A program made the translations under genes and the position numbers. Source: CAG-1000 sp964345385 (GTDB lineage Bacteria > Bacillota_I > Bacilli_A > RF39 > UBA660). From it: a stretch of 8,009 nt of DNA. Location of the stretch: the NCBI GenBank assembly GCA_964345385.1, contig CAYFQM010000029.1, positions 1-8,009 of the forward strand, read 5' to 3'. The notes beneath the pieces were generated by a model. That model saw nothing but the letters and a program-made list of their open reading frames with translations. It had not been told where the DNA came from and made no database searches. This document shows, piece after piece, positions 1 to 6,803 of this stretch (within the stretch, counting starts at the first letter, position 1; every line of letters starts with the position of its first letter).

Positions 1-6
1 TTTATC

Positions 7-501
7 TTAACCTTGTTTTTTAACTAATGTTGGCTCTGAACTTTCAATAAAAATATATTCAACATCATAACCCATGGTTAGTACCGTACTACCCTTGATT
101 TCTACTACTAAATTTTCACCTAAATAATAAAAACCAGAATATTTTGTTAAACGATATACTGTTTGTTCTTCATCTTCATACAATAATTTATAATCATATT
201 CCGAAAGATTAATTTCTTCATTTTTAATATAAACTTTATTATTTGGAAAATCTAAAAATACTAACAATTTATCATACTCTTTGCTAAATTCATCTACTAT
301 TTTATCTGTATCGTTTATAGTTAAACCAGGAACATTGATTTCAGGTGCTTTTTCTTCTGGTGTTTCAGTATTAACTACTTCAGTAGGCTCAGGAGTACTA
401 TTAGTATCAACCTTCTCATTTGTTTGTCCACAAGCACTTAAATAAACCATAACAGCAGCAGTAAGTGCACATAATAATTCTCTTAATTTATTTTTTTTCA
501 T
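7..501 (-). CDS. small membrane lipoprotein of unknown function
   Basis: The 164-residue product is complete and probably anchored by lipid on the outer face of the cell membrane. It has a basic start (MKKNK), a hydrophobic stretch at about residues 9-23, and a lipobox LSAC at 21-24 that makes Cys24 the likely lipidated residue. Residues 27-55 are a Thr/Pro/Glu/Asn-rich spacer of the kind that lifts a domain off the membrane. The remainder (about 56-164) is an acidic, Tyr-rich, beta-prone domain that I do not recognise. The start is set by AGGAGG (512-507) 5 bases before the ATG, and the gene has a consensus promoter at 528-556. It appears to be transcribed alone, since a terminator separates it from rpoZ. 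The lipoprotein class is well supported; substrate and partner are unknown. Confidence 0.85.
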   Translation of the reverse strand: MKKNKLRELLCALTAAVMVYLSACGQTNEKVDTNSTPEPTEVVNTETPEEKAPEINVPGLTINDTDKIVDEFSKEYDKLLVFLDFPNNKVYIKNEEINLSEYDYKLLYEDEEQTVYRLTKYSGFYYLGENLVVEIKGSTVLTMGYDVEYIFIESSEPTLVKKQG

Positions 502-527
502 TTTCCCCTCCTAAATAAATTAGCATT

Positions 528-556
528 ATTATACTATATTTTATATAATAAGTCAA
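528..556 (-). promoter_or_regulatory. sigma-A promoter of the lipoprotein gene
   Basis: On the minus strand, TTGACT (556-551, 5 of 6 consensus) is followed after exactly 17 bases by a perfect TATAAT (533-528). The expected transcript start is near 521-522, leaving a leader of about 20 bases that carries AGGAGG at 512-507. This is the best promoter in the window and fits strong vegetative expression of the lipoprotein. Confidence 0.85.
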
Positions 557-611
557 TAAATATTTAATATTTTATCATTTTATAATAATGTCAGGTTAAA
601 TCATTATTTAA

Positions 612-697
612 AAAATGTCAGTAGAATTAATTTATTAAATATCAATTACATATAACACTAAGAATTTTTAAAACAAAAAAATGTCTACTGACATTTT
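612..697. repeat. 14-bp perfect inverted repeat spanning the rpoZ 3' region
   Basis: The sequence at 612-625 (AAAATGTCAGTAGA) is the exact reverse complement of 684-697. The arms are 58 bases apart. The distal arm is followed on the minus strand by a run of six Ts (615-610). The core AATGTCAG occurs once more at 587-594. The proximal arm also forms the short local hairpin of the rpoZ terminator, so two foldings compete for it. The repeat may be a second termination hairpin or a protein-binding dyad upstream of the lipoprotein promoter; the sequence does not decide between these. Confidence 0.6.
674..697 (-). terminator. intrinsic terminator after rpoZ
   Basis: On the minus strand AAAATGTC (697-690), a 4-base loop AGTA, and GACATTTT (685-678) form a perfect 8-bp stem. 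It is followed by TTT, a G and more Ts. It starts 9 bases after the rpoZ stop codon. Only two pairs are G-C, so it may be leaky. A 14-bp perfect palindrome, ATTTTCATGAAAAT (693-706), overlaps its upstream arm and abuts the stop codon. Confidence 0.68.
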
Positions 698-706
698 CAT
701 GAAAAT

Positions 707-907
707 TTAATTATTTTTAATTGTAATTAATCCCTTTTCTATTTCTTCTAAAGCTCTTCCCATTGGTTTTTTTGATTGATATTCTTCTTCATCCATTTGA
801 TAATGAGAATGTTGTTTCATAACTTTTGCTCTATCAGCAACTATATGAACTAGCTTATATTTAGAATCAACTATATTTAATAATTTATCTATTGATGGGT
901 ATATCAT
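707..907 (-). CDS. rpoZ: DNA-directed RNA polymerase subunit omega
   Basis: The 66-residue product is a normal length for Firmicute omega, the small subunit that wraps the C-terminal end of beta-prime and aids assembly of core RNA polymerase. Family signatures are all present: YPSIDKLL at 3-10, SKYKLV at 15-20, the ADRAKVM helix segment at 24-30, and KPMGRALEEIEKGLI at 47-61. GAGGAG (920-915) lies 7 bases before the ATG and fixes the start. It sits 82 bases downstream of trmL with a candidate promoter between them, and a terminator follows. In many Firmicutes rpoZ adjoins gmk (guanylate kinase), but here its neighbours are trmL and a lipoprotein gene. Identification rests on these motifs and is confident despite the small size. 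Confidence 0.93.
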   Translation of the reverse strand: MIYPSIDKLLNIVDSKYKLVHIVADRAKVMKQHSHYQMDEEEYQSKKPMGRALEEIEKGLITIKNN

Positions 908-927
908 ACTATCTCTCCTCTATTATA

Positions 928-956
928 AGTATATATTTTTTATGTAAATTTAACAA
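928..956 (-). promoter_or_regulatory. candidate promoter of rpoZ
   Basis: On the minus strand TTGTTA (956-951, 4 of 6 consensus), a 17-base spacer and TATACT (933-928, 5 of 6) precede rpoZ. A start near 921 would leave a leader of only about 14 bases containing the ribosome site. No terminator is visible between trmL and rpoZ, so readthrough from trmL may also contribute. Confidence 0.5.
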
Positions 957-962
957 TTGTTA
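951..962. promoter_or_regulatory. 12-bp perfect palindrome over the rpoZ -35 element
   Basis: TAACAATTGTTA reads the same on both strands and covers the proposed -35 hexamer of the rpoZ promoter. That is a typical place for a repressor to bind, but in such AT-rich DNA a 12-bp palindrome can occur by chance. No regulator is identified. Confidence 0.3.
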
Positions 963-989
963 TGACAAAAAATTGACAAGTAGTTTACA

Positions 990-1502
990 TTAAGATTCTT
1001 CTATAAAATGTTTGGATTTATGTGGTTCATCTTTTAATAAATCATTATAGTTTTGTTGTCTTAAAGCTTCATATATCATAATAGCAACTGTATTTGATAA
1101 GTTAAGTGCTCTTACATTCTTTGTCATTGGAAATCTTATACATCTATCTATATATGGTTTTAATATTTTAGGAGGAATACCAGTTGATTCTTTACCAAAA
1201 AAGAAGTAATAATTTTTATTATTATCACTATAATCAAAACTATCATGTGTTTTATGACCATATCTTGTTAAAAAATAATATTCACCATCTTTATTTTTAT
1301 TAAAAAACTCATCTATATCTTCATATATATTTATTTTACATTTATCTATATAGTTTACTCCACTTCTTTTAACATATTTATCTTTCATACTAAAACCTAG
1401 TGGCTCTATTAAATGAAGAATGGAATTTGTCGCGACGCATGTTCTAATAATATTACCAGTATTCATTGGTATTTCTGGTTCAAATAATACTATGTGATTC
1501 AT
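990..1502 (-). CDS. trmL: tRNA (cytidine/uridine-34 2'-O)-methyltransferase TrmL
   Basis: This 170-residue SPOUT-class enzyme transfers a methyl group from S-adenosylmethionine to the 2'-OH of the wobble nucleotide (position 34) of certain leucine tRNAs. In other species TrmL acts as a dimer in the cytoplasm. Family blocks are intact: the N-terminal PEIPMNTGNIIRTC at 9-22, the cofactor-knot loop FGKESTGIP at 102-110, RFPM at 123-126, and RALNLSNTVAIMIYEALRQ at 131-149. The length is slightly above that of the E. coli enzyme, owing to a charged C-terminal tail. It starts 2 bases after the nifJ stop codon with only a weak purine-rich site inside the nifJ end, which suggests translational coupling. 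A related SPOUT rRNA/tRNA methylase is a less likely alternative, because the short size and motifs are those of TrmL. Confidence 0.9.
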   Translation of the reverse strand: MNHIVLFEPEIPMNTGNIIRTCVATNSILHLIEPLGFSMKDKYVKRSGVNYIDKCKINIYEDIDEFFNKNKDGEYYFLTRYGHKTHDSFDYSDNNKNYYFFFGKESTGIPPKILKPYIDRCIRFPMTKNVRALNLSNTVAIMIYEALRQQNYNDLLKDEPHKSKHFIEES

Positions 1503-1504
1503 TA

Positions 1505-4500
1505 TTAAATATTATTACTTTCTTCTAAGTTTTTATAATAAATATATCTGTTTTTAGCGGTATTTAAGTTTTCTTTATAGATTTCTTCTGCTTGTTCATT
1601 ATTTAATGATAAGTTTTTATATCTTAATTCTTTTTCAAATACTTTGTGATACTCAGTAAAGTTTGGTTCTTTAGAATCTATTTTTAATCCAGTATTTGGA
1701 TTATATCTCATTAATATATTATATCCTACATCCACTAATAATTTTTGTTCTTCAATAGACATACTTAATCCACCTTTAATACCTTGTTCTATACATGGAG
1801 AGTAAGCTATTATTAATGATGGTCCGTTATGTTCATATGCTTCTTTAAATGCTTTTATAGTTTGCATTCCATTAGCACCCATAGATACAGAAGCAACATA
1901 AACATTAGGTATTGACATAGCTATTTTAAATAAATCTTTTTTATTTTCTAGTTTACCAGAAGAAGCAAACTCTGCTATAGCTCCTTTTCTAGTTGATTTA
2001 GATTTTTGTCCTCCTGTATTTGAATATACTTCAGTATCTAATACTAATATATTAATATTTTCATTACTATGAAGAACATGATCTATTCCATCATACCCTA
2101 TATCATAAGCCCAACCATCTCCTCCAATAATCCATACTTTTCTTGAAGGAATATAATCTATTAACTTTTCTAATTCTAATGGAATATCATGTGATAAAAG
2201 TACTTCTTTAATACCATTAGTTATATCATCATCTTCCATGTTATCTATCCATTCTTTATATATATTTTTAAGTTCTGGGCTAACATCATTTCTAGTATTA
2301 AACATTATATTTTTAATAGTATTTCTTATATTATTAAATGATTTATGAAGTCCATATCCAAACTCTGCATTGTCTTCAAATAAAGAATTAATCCAAGGCA
2401 TCTTATATGGAGTTAATGGTAAAGAACCACCATAAATAGAAGAGCATCCTGTAGCATTACTTATAACTATATTTTTTCCAAATAACTCTGTTAATATTTT
2501 AATATATGCTGCTTCTCCACATCCAGCACATGCTCCAGAAAACTCAAATAATGGTTTTTCAAATCCTAAACCCTTAATAGTAAATTTATTAAATGGAGTT
2601 TTATTTTCATGTTCTTCAAATAATCTTTGACTAATATCATCTAATCTTTGATTATATTTTCCTTTTTCTAAAGCTTTCTTTCCATTTTTACCAGGACATG
2701 CTTCTATACATAGTCCACATGAAGTACAATTAGATTCATTAATGGAAACGTAAAATCCTTTACCTTCTTCTCCAACTGATTTAATAGTCTCAGCCTTATC
2801 TAAGTGAGCATGTAATAAATCTTGTTCATCTAATGAAAACGCTCTTATAGCTGCATGAGGACACACAAATGAACATTGATTACATGCTATACAATTTTCT
2901 TTATTCCATTTAGGAACTATATCATTAATCTTTCTTTTATCAAATGAAGCGTAACCACCTTCAAATGTACCATCTTTATGTTCTAAAAAGTCTGATACTT
3001 TTAATGAGTCACCTTTTCTATATAATATACTCTTCATTAAATCACTACTAATCTTTTCATTCTTAGTAACTGTAAATATACTACTACTTATTAAATTTAA
3101 ATATTTAGAAGACGCATTTATCGCATCTATATTATTATCAACTGTTTCTTTTCCTTTATCTTGATAAGTTTTAATAACTAACTCTTTAAACTCTTCTAAT
3201 ACATCTTCACTTTCATTTATTAATTTAAACATGTAATAACACATTATATTATTAATCTTACCTCTTAAATTATATTTATGATTTAATTCATCTAAATTAC
3301 ATATATAAACTTGAATATTATTATTTATAATAATATTTTTATTATAATTATTAATAAGATTATTTAACTCTTCCTTATCTTTATTAGTATTTATTAATAA
3401 TATACCACCCTGTTTTAATCCTTCTAAACAATTATATCTACTTAAATATACATCTTTTGATACAACTATAAAGTCTGGATTAGTTAAATAATATGGTGCG
3501 TTTATTTTAGAAGGTCCCACTCTTAAATGAGAAACAGTAACTCCTCCACTTTTCTTTGAATCATATTCAAAATATCCTTGAACATATTTTTTTTCACCTA
3601 ATACTTTAATAAAGTTTTTTGATGCTCCTACCATACCATCAGAACCAAATCCCCATACTTTAATTTCTTTATAAGAAGGATTTATATCTATTTCTTTAGG
3701 CTTTATACTATAGTAAGTTACATCATCATCAATACCTATAGTAAAGTTATCTTTACATTCATTCATTAGGTTATAATATACACCATTTATATCATTTAAA
3801 CTAACATTTTTAGATGATAAACCATATCTACCACCTATAATTTTAATATCTTTATCTCTTAGTGCCATTACAACATCTAAATATAATGGTTCTCCTAAAG
3901 AACCTGGTTCTTTAGTTCTATCAAGTACAGCTACTTTCTTAGTTGAAGAAGGAATAGTATCTAATAAATGCTTAATACTAAAAGGACGATATAAATGAAC
4001 TTCTATCATACCAACATTTTCACCTATTATATCTACAACTTCTCTTAAAGTGTCACACACACTTCCCATAGCAATAACTACATATTCTGCATTAGGATCT
4101 CCATAATAATTAAATGGTTTAATAGATGAAGAAGACATTTCATTAATTATATTCATATTTTCTTCTACAATATTAATCATTTCATCATAATACTTATTTC
4201 TTACTTCTGTATTTTGAAAATAAACATCTCCATTTTGAGCAGTACCACGAGTTATTTCCTTACCTAAATTTAAAGCTCTTTGTTTAAATTCATCTATTTT
4301 ATCATAAGGAATAATATCAAGTAATTCTTTATCATCAAATATATCTATTTTATTTAATTCATGAGAAGTTCTAAAACCATCAAAAAAATGTAAGAAAGGT
4401 AAACTACCTTTAATAGCAGATAAATGAGCTATAATACTATTATAATATGCTTCTTGTACACTACTACTAGATAATATACAAAAACCAGTTTGTCTTGTAG

Positions 4501-4888
4501 CATATACATCTTGATGATCTCCAAATATTGAAAGAGCATGAGTTGCTATACTTCTTGCTGAAACATGTATTACACAAGGAAGCATTTCTCCTGCTATTTT
4601 ATACATAGAAGGAATCATTAATAAAAGACCTTGTGATGAAGTAAATGTTGCAGAAAGACTTCCTGCTTGCAAACTACCATGAGTTAATGCAGCAGCACCT
4701 TTTTCACTTTGCATTTGTATAACTTTTACTTTTTCATTAAATAAATTACTTCTACCACTACTACTCCATTTATCTATTAAACTAGCCATTGGACTAGAAG
4801 GAGTTATTGGATATATTCCACATACTTCTGTAAATAAATATGCTCCATTCGCACAAGCTTCATTACCATCCATAATACAAGTTTTCAT
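1505..4888 (-). CDS. nifJ: pyruvate:ferredoxin (flavodoxin) oxidoreductase
   Basis: This 1127-residue single-chain cytoplasmic enzyme oxidises pyruvate with CoA to acetyl-CoA and CO2 and passes electrons to ferredoxin or flavodoxin. It is central to energy metabolism in anaerobes. The N-terminal pyruvate/TPP domain has YPITPSSPMA (26-35), QSEKGA with the catalytic-type Glu62, and SARSIATHALSIFGDHQD (110-127). A second domain covers about 255-365 and the gamma domain (VWGFGSDGMVGASKN onward) about 410-600. An EKR-like segment lies near 605-650. The ferredoxin domain has CxxCxxCxxxCP clusters at C666/669/672/676 and C721/724/727/731. The C-terminal TPP domain has C787, C790, C815 and C1032 for the third Fe-S cluster, and a GDG (923-925) to Asn957 TPP motif. 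AAGGA (4902-4898) lies 9 bases before the ATG. No key residue appears missing. Despite its symbol, nothing here suggests nitrogen fixation. Confidence 0.97.
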   Translation of the reverse strand: MKTCIMDGNEACANGAYLFTEVCGIYPITPSSPMASLIDKWSSSGRSNLFNEKVKVIQMQSEKGAAALTHGSLQAGSLSATFTSSQGLLLMIPSMYKIAGEMLPCVIHVSARSIATHALSIFGDHQDVYATRQTGFCILSSSSVQEAYYNSIIAHLSAIKGSLPFLHFFDGFRTSHELNKIDIFDDKELLDIIPYDKIDEFKQRALNLGKEITRGTAQNGDVYFQNTEVRNKYYDEMINIVEENMNIINEMSSSSIKPFNYYGDPNAEYVVIAMGSVCDTLREVVDIIGENVGMIEVHLYRPFSIKHLLDTIPSSTKKVAVLDRTKEPGSLGEPLYLDVVMALRDKDIKIIGGRYGLSSKNVSLNDINGVYYNLMNECKDNFTIGIDDDVTYYSIKPKEIDINPSYKEIKVWGFGSDGMVGASKNFIKVLGEKKYVQGYFEYDSKKSGGVTVSHLRVGPSKINAPYYLTNPDFIVVSKDVYLSRYNCLEGLKQGGILLINTNKDKEELNNLINNYNKNIIINNNIQVYICNLDELNHKYNLRGKINNIMCYYMFKLINESEDVLEEFKELVIKTYQDKGKETVDNNIDAINASSKYLNLISSSIFTVTKNEKISSDLMKSILYRKGDSLKVSDFLEHKDGTFEGGYASFDKRKINDIVPKWNKENCIACNQCSFVCPHAAIRAFSLDEQDLLHAHLDKAETIKSVGEEGKGFYVSINESNCTSCGLCIEACPGKNGKKALEKGKYNQRLDDISQRLFEEHENKTPFNKFTIKGLGFEKPLFEFSGACAGCGEAAYIKILTELFGKNIVISNATGCSSIYGGSLPLTPYKMPWINSLFEDNAEFGYGLHKSFNNIRNTIKNIMFNTRNDVSPELKNIYKEWIDNMEDDDITNGIKEVLLSHDIPLELEKLIDYIPSRKVWIIGGDGWAYDIGYDGIDHVLHSNENINILVLDTEVYSNTGGQKSKSTRKGAIAEFASSGKLENKKDLFKIAMSIPNVYVASVSMGANGMQTIKAFKEAYEHNGPSLIIAYSPCIEQGIKGGLSMSIEEQKLLVDVGYNILMRYNPNTGLKIDSKEPNFTEYHKVFEKELRYKNLSLNNEQAEEIYKENLNTAKNRYIYYKNLEESNNI
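3314..3337. repeat. all-A/T 10-bp hairpin inside nifJ
   Basis: AATATTATTA (3314-3323) and its exact reverse complement (3328-3337) flank a 4-base TTTA loop. The segment encodes an Asn/Ile-rich stretch (about residues 518-525) at the end of the gamma domain, in a low-complexity patch running over about residues 507-525. It probably reflects extreme AT drift in a tolerant loop rather than a regulatory signal. Confidence 0.45.
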
Positions 4889-4897
4889 TCTATCACA

Positions 4898-4917
4898 TCC
4901 TTATAATAATTATAACA
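4898..4917 (-). promoter_or_regulatory. extended -10 promoter and ribosome site of nifJ
   Basis: On the minus strand TGT precedes a perfect TATAAT (4914-4909), giving the extended -10 pattern TGnTATAAT. No good -35 hexamer exists at 16-18 bases, because that space is taken by the upstream terminator stem. The expected transcript start (about 4902) falls right at the AAGGA ribosome site (4902-4898), so the leader would be only about 14 bases. The site continues as GGATGTGA, one mismatch from the anti-Shine-Dalgarno complement. Confidence 0.6.
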
Positions 4918-4925
4918 TAACAAGC

Positions 4926-4957
4926 AAAAAAAATAGAGTAAATAATTACTCTATTTT
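4926..4957 (-). terminator. strong intrinsic terminator overlapping the stop codon at 4956
   Basis: A perfect 12-bp stem (4946-4957 with 4930-4941) closes a 4-base loop (4942-4945). On the minus strand it leads into eight Ts (4933-4926), the first four of which form the end of the stem. Its first bases are shared with the TAA stop codon of the 4956-5594 gene. It separates the envelope-protein unit from nifJ. The arms are nearly symmetric and A-rich at the other end, so some bidirectional activity is possible, but no plus-strand gene would use it. Confidence 0.87.
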
Positions 4958-5594
4958 ATTGACCAGGTGTGAATGCTTTAAGTGAACCAGCTTTACTTTG
5001 AGTAAACCCTAGTTTCTTACAATCTTCTAACCTCTTTAATAAGATTCCTTTATTAGGATTAGAATTAGGAAGTGCATTAATATAATTATATGCTACTAAA
5101 TAATGACTTTCATAACCACACTTACCAGTATCACCTTCTTCTTCTAAATCTTTTAACATTTGTTCTACTACAGAAGTAGAAGAAGAAGTATGTATTCTAC
5201 TTTCTAATATACCAGACATTAATGTATCAATTGAGAAAGATAAACTATCTGATTTTATAGTAGTAGTTCCACTAGAAGTACGAATTCTAACTGTTGCTTT
5301 TGGTGGATCTTCAACTATATCATAAAATTCAATAGTATAAGATTTATTATTAGTTACACTTTCAGCAAATCTTCTAATAAATACTTCTTGAAATTTCTCT
5401 TTAGACATTACTATTCTACCAGTAGTTCTATAAGAACCATAATCAACCGCATCAAGCATTGAATATTCTAAAACTTCTCTAGTTAAATAAAAGTCTTCTT
5501 CAGATGTTGTAGTAAGTCTATTAGTTAAGAATAACACTGCCATTATTACTGCTCCAAAAGCTATTATAAAATATCCCCAAAACGCTTCTTTCAT
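4956..5594 (-). CDS. single-pass membrane protein, DUF5411-like, function unknown
   Basis: The 212-residue protein has one N-terminal hydrophobic helix (about residues 5-23) after the short start MKEAFWG. Next come a helical segment (about 30-52, with EVLEYSMLDAVDYG at 40-53), a beta-rich Thr/Ser-rich central part (60-120), and a C-terminal helical part with only two Cys (C159, C192). The layout resembles pilus-associated minor pilin or TadE-like proteins. From memory it is closest to the Firmicute family DUF5411, which I could not check. The start is well supported by AAAGGTGG (5611-5604) 9 bases upstream. Its ATG overlaps the TGA of the preceding gene (ATGA), so the two are probably translated in concert and may act together at the membrane. 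A strong terminator sits at its stop codon, making it last in its operon. Confidence 0.8.
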   Translation of the reverse strand: MKEAFWGYFIIAFGAVIMAVLFLTNRLTTTSEEDFYLTREVLEYSMLDAVDYGSYRTTGRIVMSKEKFQEVFIRRFAESVTNNKSYTIEFYDIVEDPPKATVRIRTSSGTTTIKSDSLSFSIDTLMSGILESRIHTSSSTSVVEQMLKDLEEEGDTGKCGYESHYLVAYNYINALPNSNPNKGILLKRLEDCKKLGFTQSKAGSLKAFTPGQ

Positions 5595-6793
5595 TTACAA
5601 ATACCACCTTTATATTTTAAAGTAATATTACTTTTATCTATTCCTAAAGCACCAGTTCCAGAAAGTAAATCTTTTATAAATGAACTCTTACAATTAGTAA
5701 ATATTTTTCCAGAACCATCACTTGCTTCAACTATTTGACATCCACTTAATGAATTATCTTGATAGCCACCTACAGAATATTTAATTTTATTTTTATTATA
5801 TTCTCTTATTTTATTAATATCAGTAGGAGTTAATGTAACACCAAGTTCATACATACATGGGTCATTAAATAATGCATCTTTATTATTTTGAATACGACTT
5901 ACTAAAGGATCTTGATTTTGCCAGTTATACCCTTTAGGTCTATCTTTATTAGGGAATAAATCTTCTAAATTAACATTTTTAAATTCAAATCCAGATTTAG
6001 CATCATCAGGTCTACATACAAGGCACTCTAATGATGGAACAGTATTCTTAGTATATACACAATCTATTGCTTTAACATTTTCACAGTTAAATGCTTGGGT
6101 CATATTAATATTATCATAAGCACAATCATACTCATAAGTATCTTTTTCAATATTAATATACTTTGGTCCATAATTTTGAGTATTTTTATATTTACCATTA
6201 GATAACCCTTTAAATGTATAATGAATATTATATAATCCAGTTTTAGCAGATGTAGATACAGGATAAACACCATTATCAAGCATTAAGAACTTCTTAGGAT
6301 CAACTTTAGTTTCAGCTCTAACTTCTCTAACATCACCAGTATAAGATTCTGCAAAATATCTCATATCTCTATAATACATAATTTCAGAAGTAACAGTAAA
6401 TGATACATTATTACCATTATTTCTACCACTTGAATCATAACTATCTAATGCTACTATATTAGTACCAACTGGATAAGTACACTTTGTATCTGTACAGAAA
6501 ACCATAGATACATTTCTTTCTTTTACAGCAGAAGAAGTATTATAATCATTTCCACCCATATGATATATATTAATTAATCCACCCTCTACTTGATTATCAA
6601 TTACATTAGCAACATAAGGATAAATATATTCTTTACCATATCTTGAGTCTCCATAACTTACACTTAATATAGGAATACTTCCTCTATTAACCATAGCAGT
6701 TCTTTGAAGTACTCTTCTTTTAATACTAGGAGTTGAAGCAGAAGCAAGAGGCATAACAAGATAATCATTATAAGTATTTCCTGTATCTAGCTT
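5591..6793 (-). CDS. Cys-rich exported-type protein, 5'-partial at assembly gap
   Basis: The 400 visible residues form the C-terminal part of a larger protein; the frame runs open into the gap, so the true start is missing. No membrane helix is visible here. Eleven Cys are spread as C100, C105, C224, C237, C245, C257, C260, C313, C352, C368 and C399 (counted from the gap), which suggests disulfides outside the cytoplasm. The sequence is rich in Tyr, Asn, Ser and Thr and looks beta-stranded up to about 220. A compact C-terminal module follows, with LEDLFPN at 276-282, YNWQNQDP at 289-296 and LTPTDINKIREYN at 321-333, then four Cys-containing positions. I cannot assign a family; a surface adhesin or a secreted envelope component is an inference. 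It is coupled to the membrane protein downstream through an ATGA overlap. Confidence 0.78.
   Translation of the reverse strand, partial: KLDTGNTYNDYLVMPLASASTPSIKRRVLQRTAMVNRGSIPILSVSYGDSRYGKEYIYPYVANVIDNQVEGGLINIYHMGGNDYNTSSAVKERNVSMVFCTDTKCTYPVGTNIVALDSYDSSGRNNGNNVSFTVTSEIMYYRDMRYFAESYTGDVREVRAETKVDPKKFLMLDNGVYPVSTSAKTGLYNIHYTFKGLSNGKYKNTQNYGPKYINIEKDTYEYDCAYDNINMTQAFNCENVKAIDCVYTKNTVPSLECLVCRPDDAKSGFEFKNVNLEDLFPNKDRPKGYNWQNQDPLVSRIQNNKDALFNDPCMYELGVTLTPTDINKIREYNKNKIKYSVGGYQDNSLSGCQIVEASDGSGKIFTNCKSSFIKDLLSGTGALGIDKSNITLKYKGGICK
5604..5611 (-). promoter_or_regulatory. ribosome binding site inside the end of the upstream gene
   Basis: AAAGGTGG on the minus strand lies 9 bases before the ATG at 5594 and within the last codons of the upstream Cys-rich gene. 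Together with the ATGA overlap at 5591-5594 it fixes the start of the membrane protein gene and indicates reinitiation by terminating ribosomes. Confidence 0.8.
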
Positions 6794-6803
6794 NNNNNNN
6801 NNN
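6794..6803. other. assembly gap (10 Ns)
   Basis: Ten unresolved bases join two sequence pieces. A round run of 10 is typically a placeholder rather than a measured length. The codon on the right ends at 6804 and the codon on the left starts at 6793, so the two open frames join into one only if the real gap is a multiple of three. Any frame translated through the Ns as written is artificial. Confidence 0.98.

Noticed and set aside
942..990. ATGTAAA/TTTACAT inverted repeat between trmL and rpoZ as a terminator
   Set aside because: Only 7 bp with a 35-base loop, and it is followed by As rather than Ts on the transcribed strand.
1505..4888. Nitrogen fixation role for nifJ
   Set aside because: No nif genes or nif-type promoter are present, and this enzyme is general in anaerobic fermenters.
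4956..5594. Firm TadE or type IV pilin assignment
   Set aside because: There is one N-terminal helix, but no prepilin peptidase site (Gly before a Phe/Met and a Glu at +5) is visible, and no pilus ATPase or assembly gene is in the window.
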